Shown here: piece after piece, positions 1 through 7,672 of the stretch
Layout of the letters: each line of letters opens with the position of its first letter
Position numbering within the stretch: position 1 is the first letter of the stretch
Made by a program: the position numbers and the translations under genes
NCBI GenBank assembly: GCA_023415575.1
Contig: JAEZKF010000001.1
Coordinates: 1 to 50,766 of the forward strand
DNA: 50,766 nt
Reading direction: 5' to 3'
DNA from: Bacillota bacterium
Lineage (GTDB): Bacteria; Bacillota; Clostridia; Oscillospirales; Ruminococcaceae
Notes under the pieces: model-generated
What the model saw: only the letters and a program-made list of their open reading frames with translations
The model's database searches: none
What the model was told of the DNA's origin: nothing

Positions 1-151
1 GACCTGTTTGGCCCCCAAAAGTGCAGATACGGGTCCCCGATGCCGCACGCACGAACAACAAATTAGGTGCTCCAAGGTGCTAACCTTTTTGGGGACCTTT
101 TGCTAACATTTTTACTTGACGAACACATATTTATGATTCTTCACTCCAATC
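1..151. other. Left-edge intergenic sequence with short repeats
   Basis: No gene is visible. The segment is rich in short repeats: AGGTGCT occurs twice within 20 bases (about 65-80), TGCTAAC twice (about 78-106), and GGTCCCC (32-38) is inverted as GGGGACC (91-97); CCCCAAAA (13-20) is likewise inverted as TTTTGGGG (87-94). It lies just downstream of the last gene of the minus-strand defence operon, so it may be that operon's terminator region or the edge of a mobile element. No T-tract makes it a clear intrinsic terminator. Confidence 0.35.
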
Positions 152-1051
152 TTACAATGTTTCACTTTCAGCAATTTCAATATCTTTAAGTGTTTTTCCG
201 TCGGGTGTTTTCCAAGCGTCACGTGCATTAATTGATGTTCCTGTAACAAAACAAGCAGCCTCAGCAGGGCTACGAAGCAATATATCACTTTTTAGTATAC
301 CGTCTTCAGATATTATATCAGCATATTTTTCACGGGCCTTTTTTGCATGCTTAGGACAAGACTGCGCAGTCGTTGTACGGATCTTACTGCCCTTATAAAT
401 AACAAAACCATCGCTAGTACGCTTGCCTTTCGCGTTGATTTTACCCTGCTTTAATTCAAATATGACTTCGTTGCCGAAAACCGAATTATCGGATGCAGAT
501 ACTGATGGTGTTGAATTATCTAACTTATCAAAAACCTTATATCCAAGTGTTCCAATGACAATCTTCGCATAATCAATGAACTCCTCTAATTCGCTTTCTT
601 TTTCCTCTGTGACGTTACCTGGAGTGGGGTCGTTGCTATTCTTAATTATGTATCTTCCTGCTTCGATAGCCAGGTTACAGAAACGGTTCTCAAGATAGCT
701 GATTTCTGTTGGACCGAATGAGTTGTTCGATGTGGTAAAAACTACTGCTTCAGTCCAGTAATCCATACGTGTATCACGCTTATGCTCCTGAAGGCGCATA
801 AAGATACCTTCGCCATTTTTTCGCACACCAGCCTGACCAATATAGACGATTATTTCTCCAGTATCGTCAGAGATACCAAAAAGAAAGTACACACCACTTT
901 GCTTAAGCACAGAAAGATCTTTACACTTTTCAAGTTCGGTTCTTGGTATCTTATATGCTATACCTGTCCAGTTTGTCAGTGTACATTTAATTCGACCGCT
1001 TGGATCTCCATCCATAAGAAATAGAGTTATTGCCTTACCGCGTGTAGCCAT
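152..1051 (-). CDS. GIY-YIG nuclease-domain protein with C-terminal DUF4357
   Basis: A 299-residue protein. The N-terminal half carries a GIY-YIG nuclease core: GVYFLFG at about residues 53-59, YIGQAG at 70-75, then Arg86 and His90 in RLQEH, and Glu121 in the ENR segment, so the usual catalytic Tyr/Arg/Glu set appears present. The C-terminal part (about 195-290, with the KGKRTSDGF and RSPAEAACFVTG segments) matches the DUF4357 module that often follows GIY-YIG domains in restriction-like proteins. It is the last gene of the island operon, 37 bases after mcrC, with a purine-rich ribosome site before the ATG. I infer a DNA-cleaving accessory nuclease of the defence module; no substrate can be read from the sequence. 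It could instead be an independent GIY-YIG protein that only shares the transcript. Confidence 0.8.
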   Translation of the reverse strand: MATRGKAITLFLMDGDPSGRIKCTLTNWTGIAYKIPRTELEKCKDLSVLKQSGVYFLFGISDDTGEIIVYIGQAGVRKNGEGIFMRLQEHKRDTRMDYWTEAVVFTTSNNSFGPTEISYLENRFCNLAIEAGRYIIKNSNDPTPGNVTEEKESELEEFIDYAKIVIGTLGYKVFDKLDNSTPSVSASDNSVFGNEVIFELKQGKINAKGKRTSDGFVIYKGSKIRTTTAQSCPKHAKKAREKYADIISEDGILKSDILLRSPAEAACFVTGTSINARDAWKTPDGKTLKDIEIAESETL

Positions 1052-1088
1052 GAGTCACGCCCCTTCTTAATATAATAAATCCTGTCGC

Positions 1089-2381
1089 TTAGTTAGTAGG
1101 TCTCAAAATGCCATGTATGCCATTTGTTACCATAAACGAGAATTCTCGCAGTCCTCCTGGTCTAGCAAGTCCATGTACAGGAATTTGTATGATATAAATA
1201 GTATTTTCATCTATCCTATATGTTTCTACTAGGCGTATCCTCATATCATTAACCATTCCAGTTTCACAAGGGTAAGCTAAGAACAGTGTATTACACCCAG
1301 TCGCGCGGCAAAAAGCGAGCGCCTCGTATACATCGGATCGGTCAACCTCACGATTATTATTGACCGACAACCTTTTATACTTTGCATCAACAAGATACAC
1401 GATATCACCCGTATCGGTTCGTATAGCCGAGATATCAGGATATACGAAAAGCTGCTGCTCAGTTACTGCATGACATGAACCAAACGGGAACGGTTTCTGG
1501 CTAACTACGTGTAGGTTTGGTTCACCTATACGTATAGCTGTAGTCAGAAGCCACTCCCATATCTGCCATGTACTCACCACAAAACCAGGTGAGAGAATTG
1601 CACCATCTGTAAATACTGCACCCATCCCATGTATTATATCATAAGCCAAATCATATTCTTGCTTCCATCGAAGTGCCCTGCCAGGGAGTATAAGCCTTGG
1701 TCTATCAAGTCTTACATCTTCTTGGGGTAAAAGAAGAGTAATAGAATCTTGAAGAATTCGTTGGACTTCCGGATCAGATATGTATGGTTGCACATACCTC
1801 ATAGCGGCAAGAATTGTCGCATTATACTCATTCATTTTATCAAACGTAACCATTTCTTGAGGAATACCAGCAGGGTGTCGAACAAATGCGTCCTCAAATC
1901 GAATTTCGCCTTCAATAGAATAATCTTCAAACTTCTTTCGCCTATACTTACGTATTAGGTGGCGACGCAGAGAAACAAAGCCTTCAGCTAGTGCTCTACC
2001 CGCGATATCATAAAGTGTACTTTTAAATGCTGTGGCTGTGTGTATATTATCGCCCTCTAAGATTCTACCGTGTCTTGATAGAGTTGAGAGTAGGTAAAAA
2101 TCTTCCTTCCAGCGAATATCGTTTTCAGAAAATCCAAGGTATTTGGGGACAATCTCAAGCTCGATCTTTGGCGAAAGCCTGATGGTTCCCGCCACATTTA
2201 CTGCACGGACGGCATTTGAATCCATGACAATAGGATTGGATGTTAGTGAGAGAGCCTTTGCAATCCTATTCCCAGCCTTATCAAGTAGAGAGCGTAAGTT
2301 CTGCGGAGTGGTACCTGCACCAGCCGCGAGCTCCTCTATATTTTTAGGTATTCCATACTCTTGAAGGATTATTCTATACAT
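1089..2381 (-). CDS. mcrC: McrC-family restriction endonuclease subunit
   Basis: A 430-residue protein of the McrC family (5-methylcytosine or LlaJI/BsuMI-type restriction subunit), which supplies the PD-(D/E)xK nuclease and stimulates the GTPase of McrB. An N-terminal beta-rich region with IELEIVPKYLG (about residues 73-83) is typical of McrC. The catalytic signature is Asp316 in YPDIS followed by Asp332-Ala-Lys334 in LVDAKYKRL, the D-x(n)-(D/E)xK pattern with Asp in the second acidic place. Its start overlaps the mcrB stop by 8 bases, so translation is probably coupled. Length is a little over the E. coli McrC size (about 350) and close to LlaJI-type partners. Family assignment is secure; the DNA modification or sequence it recognises is unknown. 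Confidence 0.9.
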   Translation of the reverse strand: MYRIILQEYGIPKNIEELAAGAGTTPQNLRSLLDKAGNRIAKALSLTSNPIVMDSNAVRAVNVAGTIRLSPKIELEIVPKYLGFSENDIRWKEDFYLLSTLSRHGRILEGDNIHTATAFKSTLYDIAGRALAEGFVSLRRHLIRKYRRKKFEDYSIEGEIRFEDAFVRHPAGIPQEMVTFDKMNEYNATILAAMRYVQPYISDPEVQRILQDSITLLLPQEDVRLDRPRLILPGRALRWKQEYDLAYDIIHGMGAVFTDGAILSPGFVVSTWQIWEWLLTTAIRIGEPNLHVVSQKPFPFGSCHAVTEQQLFVYPDISAIRTDTGDIVYLVDAKYKRLSVNNNREVDRSDVYEALAFCRATGCNTLFLAYPCETGMVNDMRIRLVETYRIDENTIYIIQIPVHGLARPGGLREFSFMVTNGIHGILRPTN

Positions 2382-3477
2382 TTACTTCACCAGCTGCGAG
2401 CAGAGTATTATAAATGTTTGTAGACGTAATGGGTGGTTTCCTTAGAATCGCACGAACATCTTCCGCAAACGTAGCTTCGTCAAGTTCATAAGGAGATCTA
2501 GGGTCGGATGCATTTATCACATATCCTGCCGACACAGCATTTCCAAAAAACAGTTCTTCAACATGGGTAATAATAGTTCCCCACACCTGTGTTACGAAAT
2601 CAAGAGCATCCGCAACGTCACGGGTTTGCGGTTTAGGTATACTCATAAATATGCCGTGTCCAAGCCTATATTCTTCACCACGACCAACTGCAATTTTCTC
2701 GTTAATACGCGATAGAGCAGTGATCGCAGCATGGTATACATCCTCTGGACTTGTCGGTACAGGAGGAATAGTTGTACTTGCCGTGATGCCGAAATACCGG
2801 TACAAAACATCATAGTCAGGCTCTAATGAAATTGTAGCCCAACGGCGAAGGAATGCTACATCCAATGGAGCAACTGACACATCTGCTTGGTTCATAGCCG
2901 CAAGAATATAAAGTCGTGGAGAAAACGCGTAGTCGATAGACCTTCCATCAATAGGGGATATAATTTCAAAACTTTGTGTTGTTGGCAGAAAATTCCCATC
3001 TTCAGCCAGTCGCTTGTCCGGTTCAAGTGCTGCTATACTCCCGCCGAAAGCTTCTATTGCAGGGCCACGGTTAATCTCATCGATAATTAGGAGAGCTGCA
3101 CTGTCAGGTTGCTTTGCAAACTCGTTAGCACGATAAAGAATACCTTCTGAGACGAAGTAACCATCGCCATTTATCTTAGGTATTATTCCTGTAAGCATAT
3201 CTCTGTACTTAGTGTTCTGGTGAAATGTTGTTCGAAAAACTTGCTTGTTTGTCGCTTGTAAAAACGGGAATCTACGCATTACCGGCGTTTCCACATCTGC
3301 TGGTATTGGAACAGCAGCACCCGGAATATGTGCTGGAGAAGGTATAGGGTGACGAGTAACCATGAACTCCTGCGCGACTTCGTTCATCAGTCTAGATTTT
3401 CCGGTTCCAGGTGCCCCTATAAGCATTACGTTACGCCTTTTCTGAAGCATTTCTAATACATCATATTTATCTACCAT
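2374..3477 (-). CDS. mcrB: McrB-type AAA+ GTPase motor, lacking an N-terminal DNA-recognition domain
   Basis: A 367-residue AAA+ protein of the McrB clade. Walker A GAPGTGKS is at residues 21-28, Walker B LLIIDEIN ends with Asp133-Glu134, and the McrB-specific sensor segment MNQADVSVAPLD begins at about residue 195, followed by FLRRW. In McrBC-type enzymes this ring motor hydrolyses GTP and drives translocation, with McrC as the nuclease. The start is taken at ATG 3477, which follows a GGGAGGG ribosome site and gives the tight MVDKYDVLEML N-terminus; a TTG 24 bases upstream is a weaker choice. Because Walker A begins only 20 residues in, the DNA-binding module fused to the N-terminus of E. 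coli McrB or LlaJI.R1 is absent. The gene overlaps the upstream 181-residue gene by 11 bases and mcrC by 8. Confidence 0.92.
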   Translation of the reverse strand: MVDKYDVLEMLQKRRNVMLIGAPGTGKSRLMNEVAQEFMVTRHPIPSPAHIPGAAVPIPADVETPVMRRFPFLQATNKQVFRTTFHQNTKYRDMLTGIIPKINGDGYFVSEGILYRANEFAKQPDSAALLIIDEINRGPAIEAFGGSIAALEPDKRLAEDGNFLPTTQSFEIISPIDGRSIDYAFSPRLYILAAMNQADVSVAPLDVAFLRRWATISLEPDYDVLYRYFGITASTTIPPVPTSPEDVYHAAITALSRINEKIAVGRGEEYRLGHGIFMSIPKPQTRDVADALDFVTQVWGTIITHVEELFFGNAVSAGYVINASDPRSPYELDEATFAEDVRAILRKPPITSTNIYNTLLAAGEVNV

Positions 3478-4012
3478 TGTTCCATTCCCTCCCGTTTTCA
3501 ATATCTATGTATCCCATCGGTGTTATGTTAGCCGGTCTATTTGCCTCAAGTCCTCGAAGTATGGGGTCCTTTATTGCTGGATGCCAATTGTCGTGCCTTA
3601 AAGAATACTCTGATGTGAAGAAAGGATAAACTCGATCGTCCGAGCGAAGGACAAACAGAAGGATGCAATCATTGCTGTCGTTTGGTATTACTTGAGACGG
3701 GAAACATTGGTGAACAGTCCCTATTCTCACTTCATTAGGGCGCGCATTTGTGGGCGGATGTATGATTACATCAGTGGGAGGAAGACCGTCCCAATAGAAT
3801 TGCCCAGTAAGAGTTCCATCAGCGTTGGACTGTGTAAACATCCTGTTAAATTGAGCAATAAATTCATTAGCGGGACTGAATCGCAAATCCCGTGCTCCGC
3901 CACCAGTAGGTGTATCATTTGATTGCGCTCGAAATTTTCGAAGATCACCAGGGACTATTTTTTTGTAAATAACGAGCTTTACCCCCATCAATGGGGCGTT
4001 TTCGTTTTCCAT
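3467..4012 (-). CDS. Unrecognised 181-residue protein between methyltransferase and McrB genes
   Basis: I do not recognise a family with confidence. The protein is soluble, with no signal peptide or membrane segment. Visible features are a basic N-terminus (KLVIYKKIVPGDLRKFRAQ), a glycine turn followed by a charged strand (TGGGARDLRFSP, about residues 37-48), and a central beta-rich stretch. Its stop overlaps the mcrB start by 11 bases, and it follows the larger methyltransferase by 16 bases. Position, size and the missing recognition domain in the neighbouring McrB suggest that it is a separately encoded DNA-recognition subunit, perhaps of the B3/EcoRII-N type. That is inference from context, not from a seen motif. 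Alternatives are an inhibitor, an immunity factor or a further nuclease subunit. Confidence 0.75.
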   Translation of the reverse strand: MENENAPLMGVKLVIYKKIVPGDLRKFRAQSNDTPTGGGARDLRFSPANEFIAQFNRMFTQSNADGTLTGQFYWDGLPPTDVIIHPPTNARPNEVRIGTVHQCFPSQVIPNDSNDCILLFVLRSDDRVYPFFTSEYSLRHDNWHPAIKDPILRGLEANRPANITPMGYIDIENGREWNNGR

Positions 4013-4028
4013 ATTATATCATCCTTTC

Positions 4029-6176
4029 TTATCGATGAATATCGGTCGGAATATATGGTATAGCTCCATGGCTGAGAGCTTTATAATAACGCTTTATATA
4101 TTCGTCAGCATTCTGATTAAAATGAATAGCAGCTTGGGAAAGAAGGTAGTCCCTAGTGACAGTTGATTTCTTCTCCCCATTAATAGGAGGTTGCTTACGG
4201 TCAAGAAGCGGAAAGTCCTCAAGAATCAATTTCAGGTCTGAAAAACCAAGGCCATAAGCCTCTGCCACAGCAATGTCAATTCGGCACCGCAGACATGCTA
4301 TTTCCTCTTCATCAGGGTTAGGCTCATTTCGTCTATTTCTAATAGAATTAGTTGCATCTATAATTGTTTTCGCTAACTCTGAATCGATATCAATAGCAGG
4401 CATAGGAACACTTAAAATAAGAAAATAGTTTGCTGTTGTGGATATGACGCGCCTCAACATCCAATCATATACAAAACTATTTGTTATTCCGACCCACAGA
4501 AGTTCCCGCTTTCCATTTTGACTGTCCTTAAAAATTATGGTAGGTACCTTATTGCCGCAAACAACTCCTGCTGGAATGATAGCGCTCATCATCGTTCGCT
4601 CATTTGTCTGTCCAGCAATATCACAATAGCCAACGCGTTCCTTTTGCACTCTTTTATATATGCTCTCTGGTAAATCCTTTGGATTTATCCAAAACTGCGG
4701 TTTGAGCTCACCGTGCGATGGCTCCCATTTTGCAGCTCTTCCACTACCGGAAACATACTTTTTAACAGGGAAATTGTGTTGGTGCACCATTCTACCTTCA
4801 ACAAGTGCAATAGTAGCTCCGTTAGGCTTCTTGGAGAATAACCCTTTATCGTTTGTCATATCAAGCTCTCTTATTATGTCAGCTGCCCATTCGGGGCTCT
4901 TTCCCCAGTCACAACCATTTTCATGAATTCTAAAAAACAGTTCTAATTCTTCTGGGGTTCGTACCTCTGGTATAGTAAGATCGGGTCTTGCTTTTTTAAG
5001 AAGTATAAAGGGTATAGTTATATGTTCAGAAACTATTACTCCCGCTTCAGTTCCCTCTCCATGTGCAAGATTTATTCCGTGTGGCTGCGATGAGTGCTCT
5101 GATAACTCGCAATCTAATAATAGAAACTTGAATCGTGTGTCTATGGCAAAAAAACGAGCACGATTATTTATAATAACAAAACTGACACGAGAACACTTCT
5201 TAAAAAGCTCCTCTCTGAGGAGATAGGTACCCTTTGAACGAATGATACCAGCAGGCAATAGCATAAATACCCGTCCGCAAGTTTTTACAGCACTAACTGC
5301 CCTTTCAAGAAAAGCTATATAAGTATCTGATTCGGCGCTCTTAAGCCATTCATATTTTTTTCTAAGTTGCTTACAATAATCAGATAACTTTTTCTTTTGA
5401 TTGCTAAACTTATCTGAATCAATAAGGTCGTAGTCCGAACCGTAGGTATGATTATTGCCATTTCTATGCAAATATGAATATCGTGAGAGCTTAATCTTCC
5501 CCCATGGTGGATTGCCTACAATTATATCAAATTCGTGATCAGGGAGTTTATCGTCCAAAAGGCTATCTATTAAACGCCACTTATCCGTCATCGCTTTAAT
5601 ACTATTAACTCTGGACAAAAAAGTTGAAAGTGCGATTCTACATCCGCGAAGGGCATATTCTGACATATCAAAAGCAAAAACTTTCTGCTGTAGCCACAGC
5701 TCGATATCGTTGGGGAACTTCTTCTTGAATTCTGCAGCAACTGCTGCCAATAAAACTCCTGAGCCAGAAGCTAAGTCAGCTATTGTCTTTTCTCTTGACA
5801 GTATTGACTCGCACTTCTTCCCTATTAAACTAGCTAATCGGAAGTCGGTGTAGTATGCACCAATTTCTTTTTGCTCTGACCTATCAAGTGGCTCTCTTGA
5901 AAGTGCTGATATTATCAGTGCTTTATCTGCAGGAATTTTATCTGACAAATTAGTTAGCGCTTCAGAAACTTCCTGAAGCATATCGAGTTTGAAAAGTGGT
6001 CTGATCCCAAAAGTTGAGCAATATTCACGATAGTCGAAGCCTCCTAGACTGCTTGCCCAGTATTCAAGACATTGGAGCCGAGCTTCGTATACATCCGAGC
6101 TTTCCTTTGCTATTTTAGTCAACAGCAACTCTAATGGCTGCAATAGAGACGCTTCAAATGTTCTTGTAATAGCCAT
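4029..6176 (-). CDS. Eco57I-type N6-adenine DNA methyltransferase
   Basis: A 715-residue class I SAM-dependent DNA methyltransferase. YYTDFRLA (about residues 108-115) is the variant of the helical motif preceding motif I in type I/IIG enzymes. The SAM-binding motif I is DLASGSGVLL (134-143), and the catalytic motif IV is Asn222-Pro-Pro-Trp225, the NPPW form typical of N6-adenine transfer. The long C-terminal part (about 380-715) would carry target recognition, as in Eco57I/BREX PglX-like enzymes. No nuclease motif is evident, so it is probably a pure modification enzyme. Its ATG overlaps the stop of the upstream D12 methyltransferase (TAATG). It likely protects host DNA from the McrBC-like nuclease in the same operon. 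Confidence 0.88.
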   Translation of the reverse strand: MAITRTFEASLLQPLELLLTKIAKESSDVYEARLQCLEYWASSLGGFDYREYCSTFGIRPLFKLDMLQEVSEALTNLSDKIPADKALIISALSREPLDRSEQKEIGAYYTDFRLASLIGKKCESILSREKTIADLASGSGVLLAAVAAEFKKKFPNDIELWLQQKVFAFDMSEYALRGCRIALSTFLSRVNSIKAMTDKWRLIDSLLDDKLPDHEFDIIVGNPPWGKIKLSRYSYLHRNGNNHTYGSDYDLIDSDKFSNQKKKLSDYCKQLRKKYEWLKSAESDTYIAFLERAVSAVKTCGRVFMLLPAGIIRSKGTYLLREELFKKCSRVSFVIINNRARFFAIDTRFKFLLLDCELSEHSSQPHGINLAHGEGTEAGVIVSEHITIPFILLKKARPDLTIPEVRTPEELELFFRIHENGCDWGKSPEWAADIIRELDMTNDKGLFSKKPNGATIALVEGRMVHQHNFPVKKYVSGSGRAAKWEPSHGELKPQFWINPKDLPESIYKRVQKERVGYCDIAGQTNERTMMSAIIPAGVVCGNKVPTIIFKDSQNGKRELLWVGITNSFVYDWMLRRVISTTANYFLILSVPMPAIDIDSELAKTIIDATNSIRNRRNEPNPDEEEIACLRCRIDIAVAEAYGLGFSDLKLILEDFPLLDRKQPPINGEKKSTVTRDYLLSQAAIHFNQNADEYIKRYYKALSHGAIPYIPTDIHR

Positions 6177-7210
6177 TACTTATAGTTTCCTTTCGTATAT
6201 ACAATTAAATACTCCTCGACCTGAGATTTCCGCTTAACAGCAGACCGATTAGGTCGGTAGCTACCAATGCTTTGCAGGTTTATTACCTCAACAGTTCCAG
6301 TCTGATTGAGTTCTGCTACCAATGAGTCGATATCTACATGACCGTCATTACTATAAGAGAGCAAAACCTTTTTAGCCGTTAGTTGATTTAGCAATTTAAC
6401 TATAGCTTTTTGTGCTTTAGTCTTATAACAAAACACTGACGCATTCTGTTTCCACGGTCTAAGCCCTGCCACTCCTTCAACCACGGGCTCATCCTCTTGA
6501 GCAATAGTTTCAAGGATATGGTAATACGACGCATACTGCCGCTTTGTATAAGGTGGATCTATATAAACGTAATCGTTTGGATTGCACTCCAATTCAAACA
6601 CATCGCAGCATGTGCTTTCATACTTAATAGGCTCTTGGAAAAGGTCAGAACAGGTAAGATGAAGCGAACGCTGCGATTGACTTGTCCACTTTGACAGAAA
6701 ACATCCATATGTACCCGCAATATTGGCTACATCATTTACCGCAGAGATAAGGTTTGCTAGAAGCAGGGTATGTTCCTTATCATTTATCGTATTATCGCGT
6801 CGCCATTCAGCAATTTGGGTACGTATTGCATCAATGCGTTTGGCGTTTTCCTCAGTAAAATATCGTCTTTCGTAATTTGTAAAATTTATCGAGGCCGGGG
6901 AGTACTCTCTCCATATGAATCCTTCCGTAGGCGTAGCTGCATTCAGTTTGTCAATAACAGCCTGATAGCCACCCAGCTTTTCAAATACCACCTCTTTCTT
7001 TGATAGGAGCCTTGCTTCTGACATAATCACAGCATTTTTCATTCTATCATTTATTACTACCGGCCATCCAACCTTTGCAGCTTCATATGCTACAATCCCC
7101 GTGCCGCACATAGCATCAATAAATCTGTCGCTATTAGACTTAGGAGTACCTATATATTCAGTTATTAAACTCACAACCCTAGACTTCGATCCAATGTAGC
7201 GATATCCCAT
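6176..7210 (-). CDS. D12-class N6-adenine DNA methyltransferase
   Basis: A 344-residue DNA adenine methyltransferase of the Dam/D12 (alpha) class. The N-terminus YRYIGSKSRV is the typical opening of this class (compare the YxGxK motif X); motif I is DAMCGTGIVAYEA (from Asp32), and the catalytic motif IV is Asp218-Pro-Pro-Tyr221 in YIDPPYTKRQYASYYH, placed C-terminal to a target-recognition insert as expected. It transfers a methyl group from SAM to adenine N6 in a short specific site. It is the first enzyme gene after the small regulator, with an AGAGGA ribosome site, and is coupled to the next methyltransferase by a one-base overlap. Two m6A methyltransferases suggest an asymmetric target in which each enzyme modifies one strand. 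Confidence 0.92.
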   Translation of the reverse strand: MGYRYIGSKSRVVSLITEYIGTPKSNSDRFIDAMCGTGIVAYEAAKVGWPVVINDRMKNAVIMSEARLLSKKEVVFEKLGGYQAVIDKLNAATPTEGFIWREYSPASINFTNYERRYFTEENAKRIDAIRTQIAEWRRDNTINDKEHTLLLANLISAVNDVANIAGTYGCFLSKWTSQSQRSLHLTCSDLFQEPIKYESTCCDVFELECNPNDYVYIDPPYTKRQYASYYHILETIAQEDEPVVEGVAGLRPWKQNASVFCYKTKAQKAIVKLLNQLTAKKVLLSYSNDGHVDIDSLVAELNQTGTVEVINLQSIGSYRPNRSAVKRKSQVEEYLIVYTKGNYK

Positions 7211-7253
7211 AAAATCCTCTTTCTCTCTTCTATATTGATGGTTTTATCTTCTG

Positions 7254-7469
7254 TTAAGGTCTATCGTCATCAGGAATTATTTCCATAATGTCGCCGATAT
7301 CACATGATAACACCTTGCATATCTTAATTAAAACATCCATACTCACATTTTCTCCCTTTGATAGCTTCGTAATTGAAGCCCAACTGACACCTGTAGCAGC
7401 TTGAAGATCTTTTTTCTTCATATCCTTATCGATAAGCTTTTTCCACAATTTTTTATAGCTAACAGACAA
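7254..7469 (-). CDS. Small XRE-family transcriptional regulator (controller-like)
   Basis: A 71-residue Cro/C1-type helix-turn-helix protein. The HTH spans about residues 14-45 (KKDLQAATGVSWASITKLSK), ending in the C-terminal segment CDIGDIMEI typical of the small YozG-like group. I prefer the TTG start at 7469, which follows an AGAGG ribosome site at good distance and begins MSVSYKKLW like its relatives; a GTG nine bases upstream is possible. It is promoter-proximal in the defence operon, 43 bases before the D12 methyltransferase, and its own promoter region contains a palindrome. By analogy with C proteins of restriction-modification systems it probably times expression of methyltransferases and nuclease; this is inference. 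Confidence 0.88.
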   Translation of the reverse strand: MSVSYKKLWKKLIDKDMKKKDLQAATGVSWASITKLSKGENVSMDVLIKICKVLSCDIGDIMEIIPDDDRP

Positions 7470-7509
7470 AATTAACACCTCTTCAACTAATCTCTACGGA
7501 GATATAACA

Positions 7510-7538
7510 ATTATATAGCATTATATGCATAATTTCAA
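7510..7538 (-). promoter_or_regulatory. Predicted sigma-A promoter of the defence operon with overlapping palindrome
   Basis: On the minus strand the -35 box TTGAAA (7533-7538) is separated by exactly 17 bases from a consensus -10 box TATAAT (7510-7515). The core coincides with an imperfect palindrome (AATTAT ... ATAATT, about 7509-7534), a plausible operator for the adjacent XRE regulator. This would make the operon autoregulated. Confidence 0.7.
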
Positions 7539-7579
7539 CGAATTTTCTTTGTATTTGCAGTAATTATCTTCACAATACC

Positions 7580-7608
7580 TTGAAAACATGCAACTATTAT
7601 GATAATAT
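7580..7608 (+). promoter_or_regulatory. Predicted sigma-A promoter of the ImmA/IrrE-like gene
   Basis: TTGAAA (7580-7585), a 17-base spacer, then TAATAT (7603-7608) preceded by TG, an extended -10. It lies back to back with the defence-operon promoter about 40 bases away, so one regulator could act on both. The position also rules against any translation start upstream of 7610 for the downstream gene. Confidence 0.65.
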
Positions 7609-7672
7609 TGGATATATAATCCATATTGTTTATATAAATGGCTATTGTCCTGTCTTTTATGGAGGTACAGAC

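Noticed and set aside
7580..7672. Longer N-terminus of the ImmA/IrrE-like protein starting at 7580
   Set aside because: The extra residues overlap the -35 and -10 boxes, and a clear GGAGG precedes the ATG at 7673.
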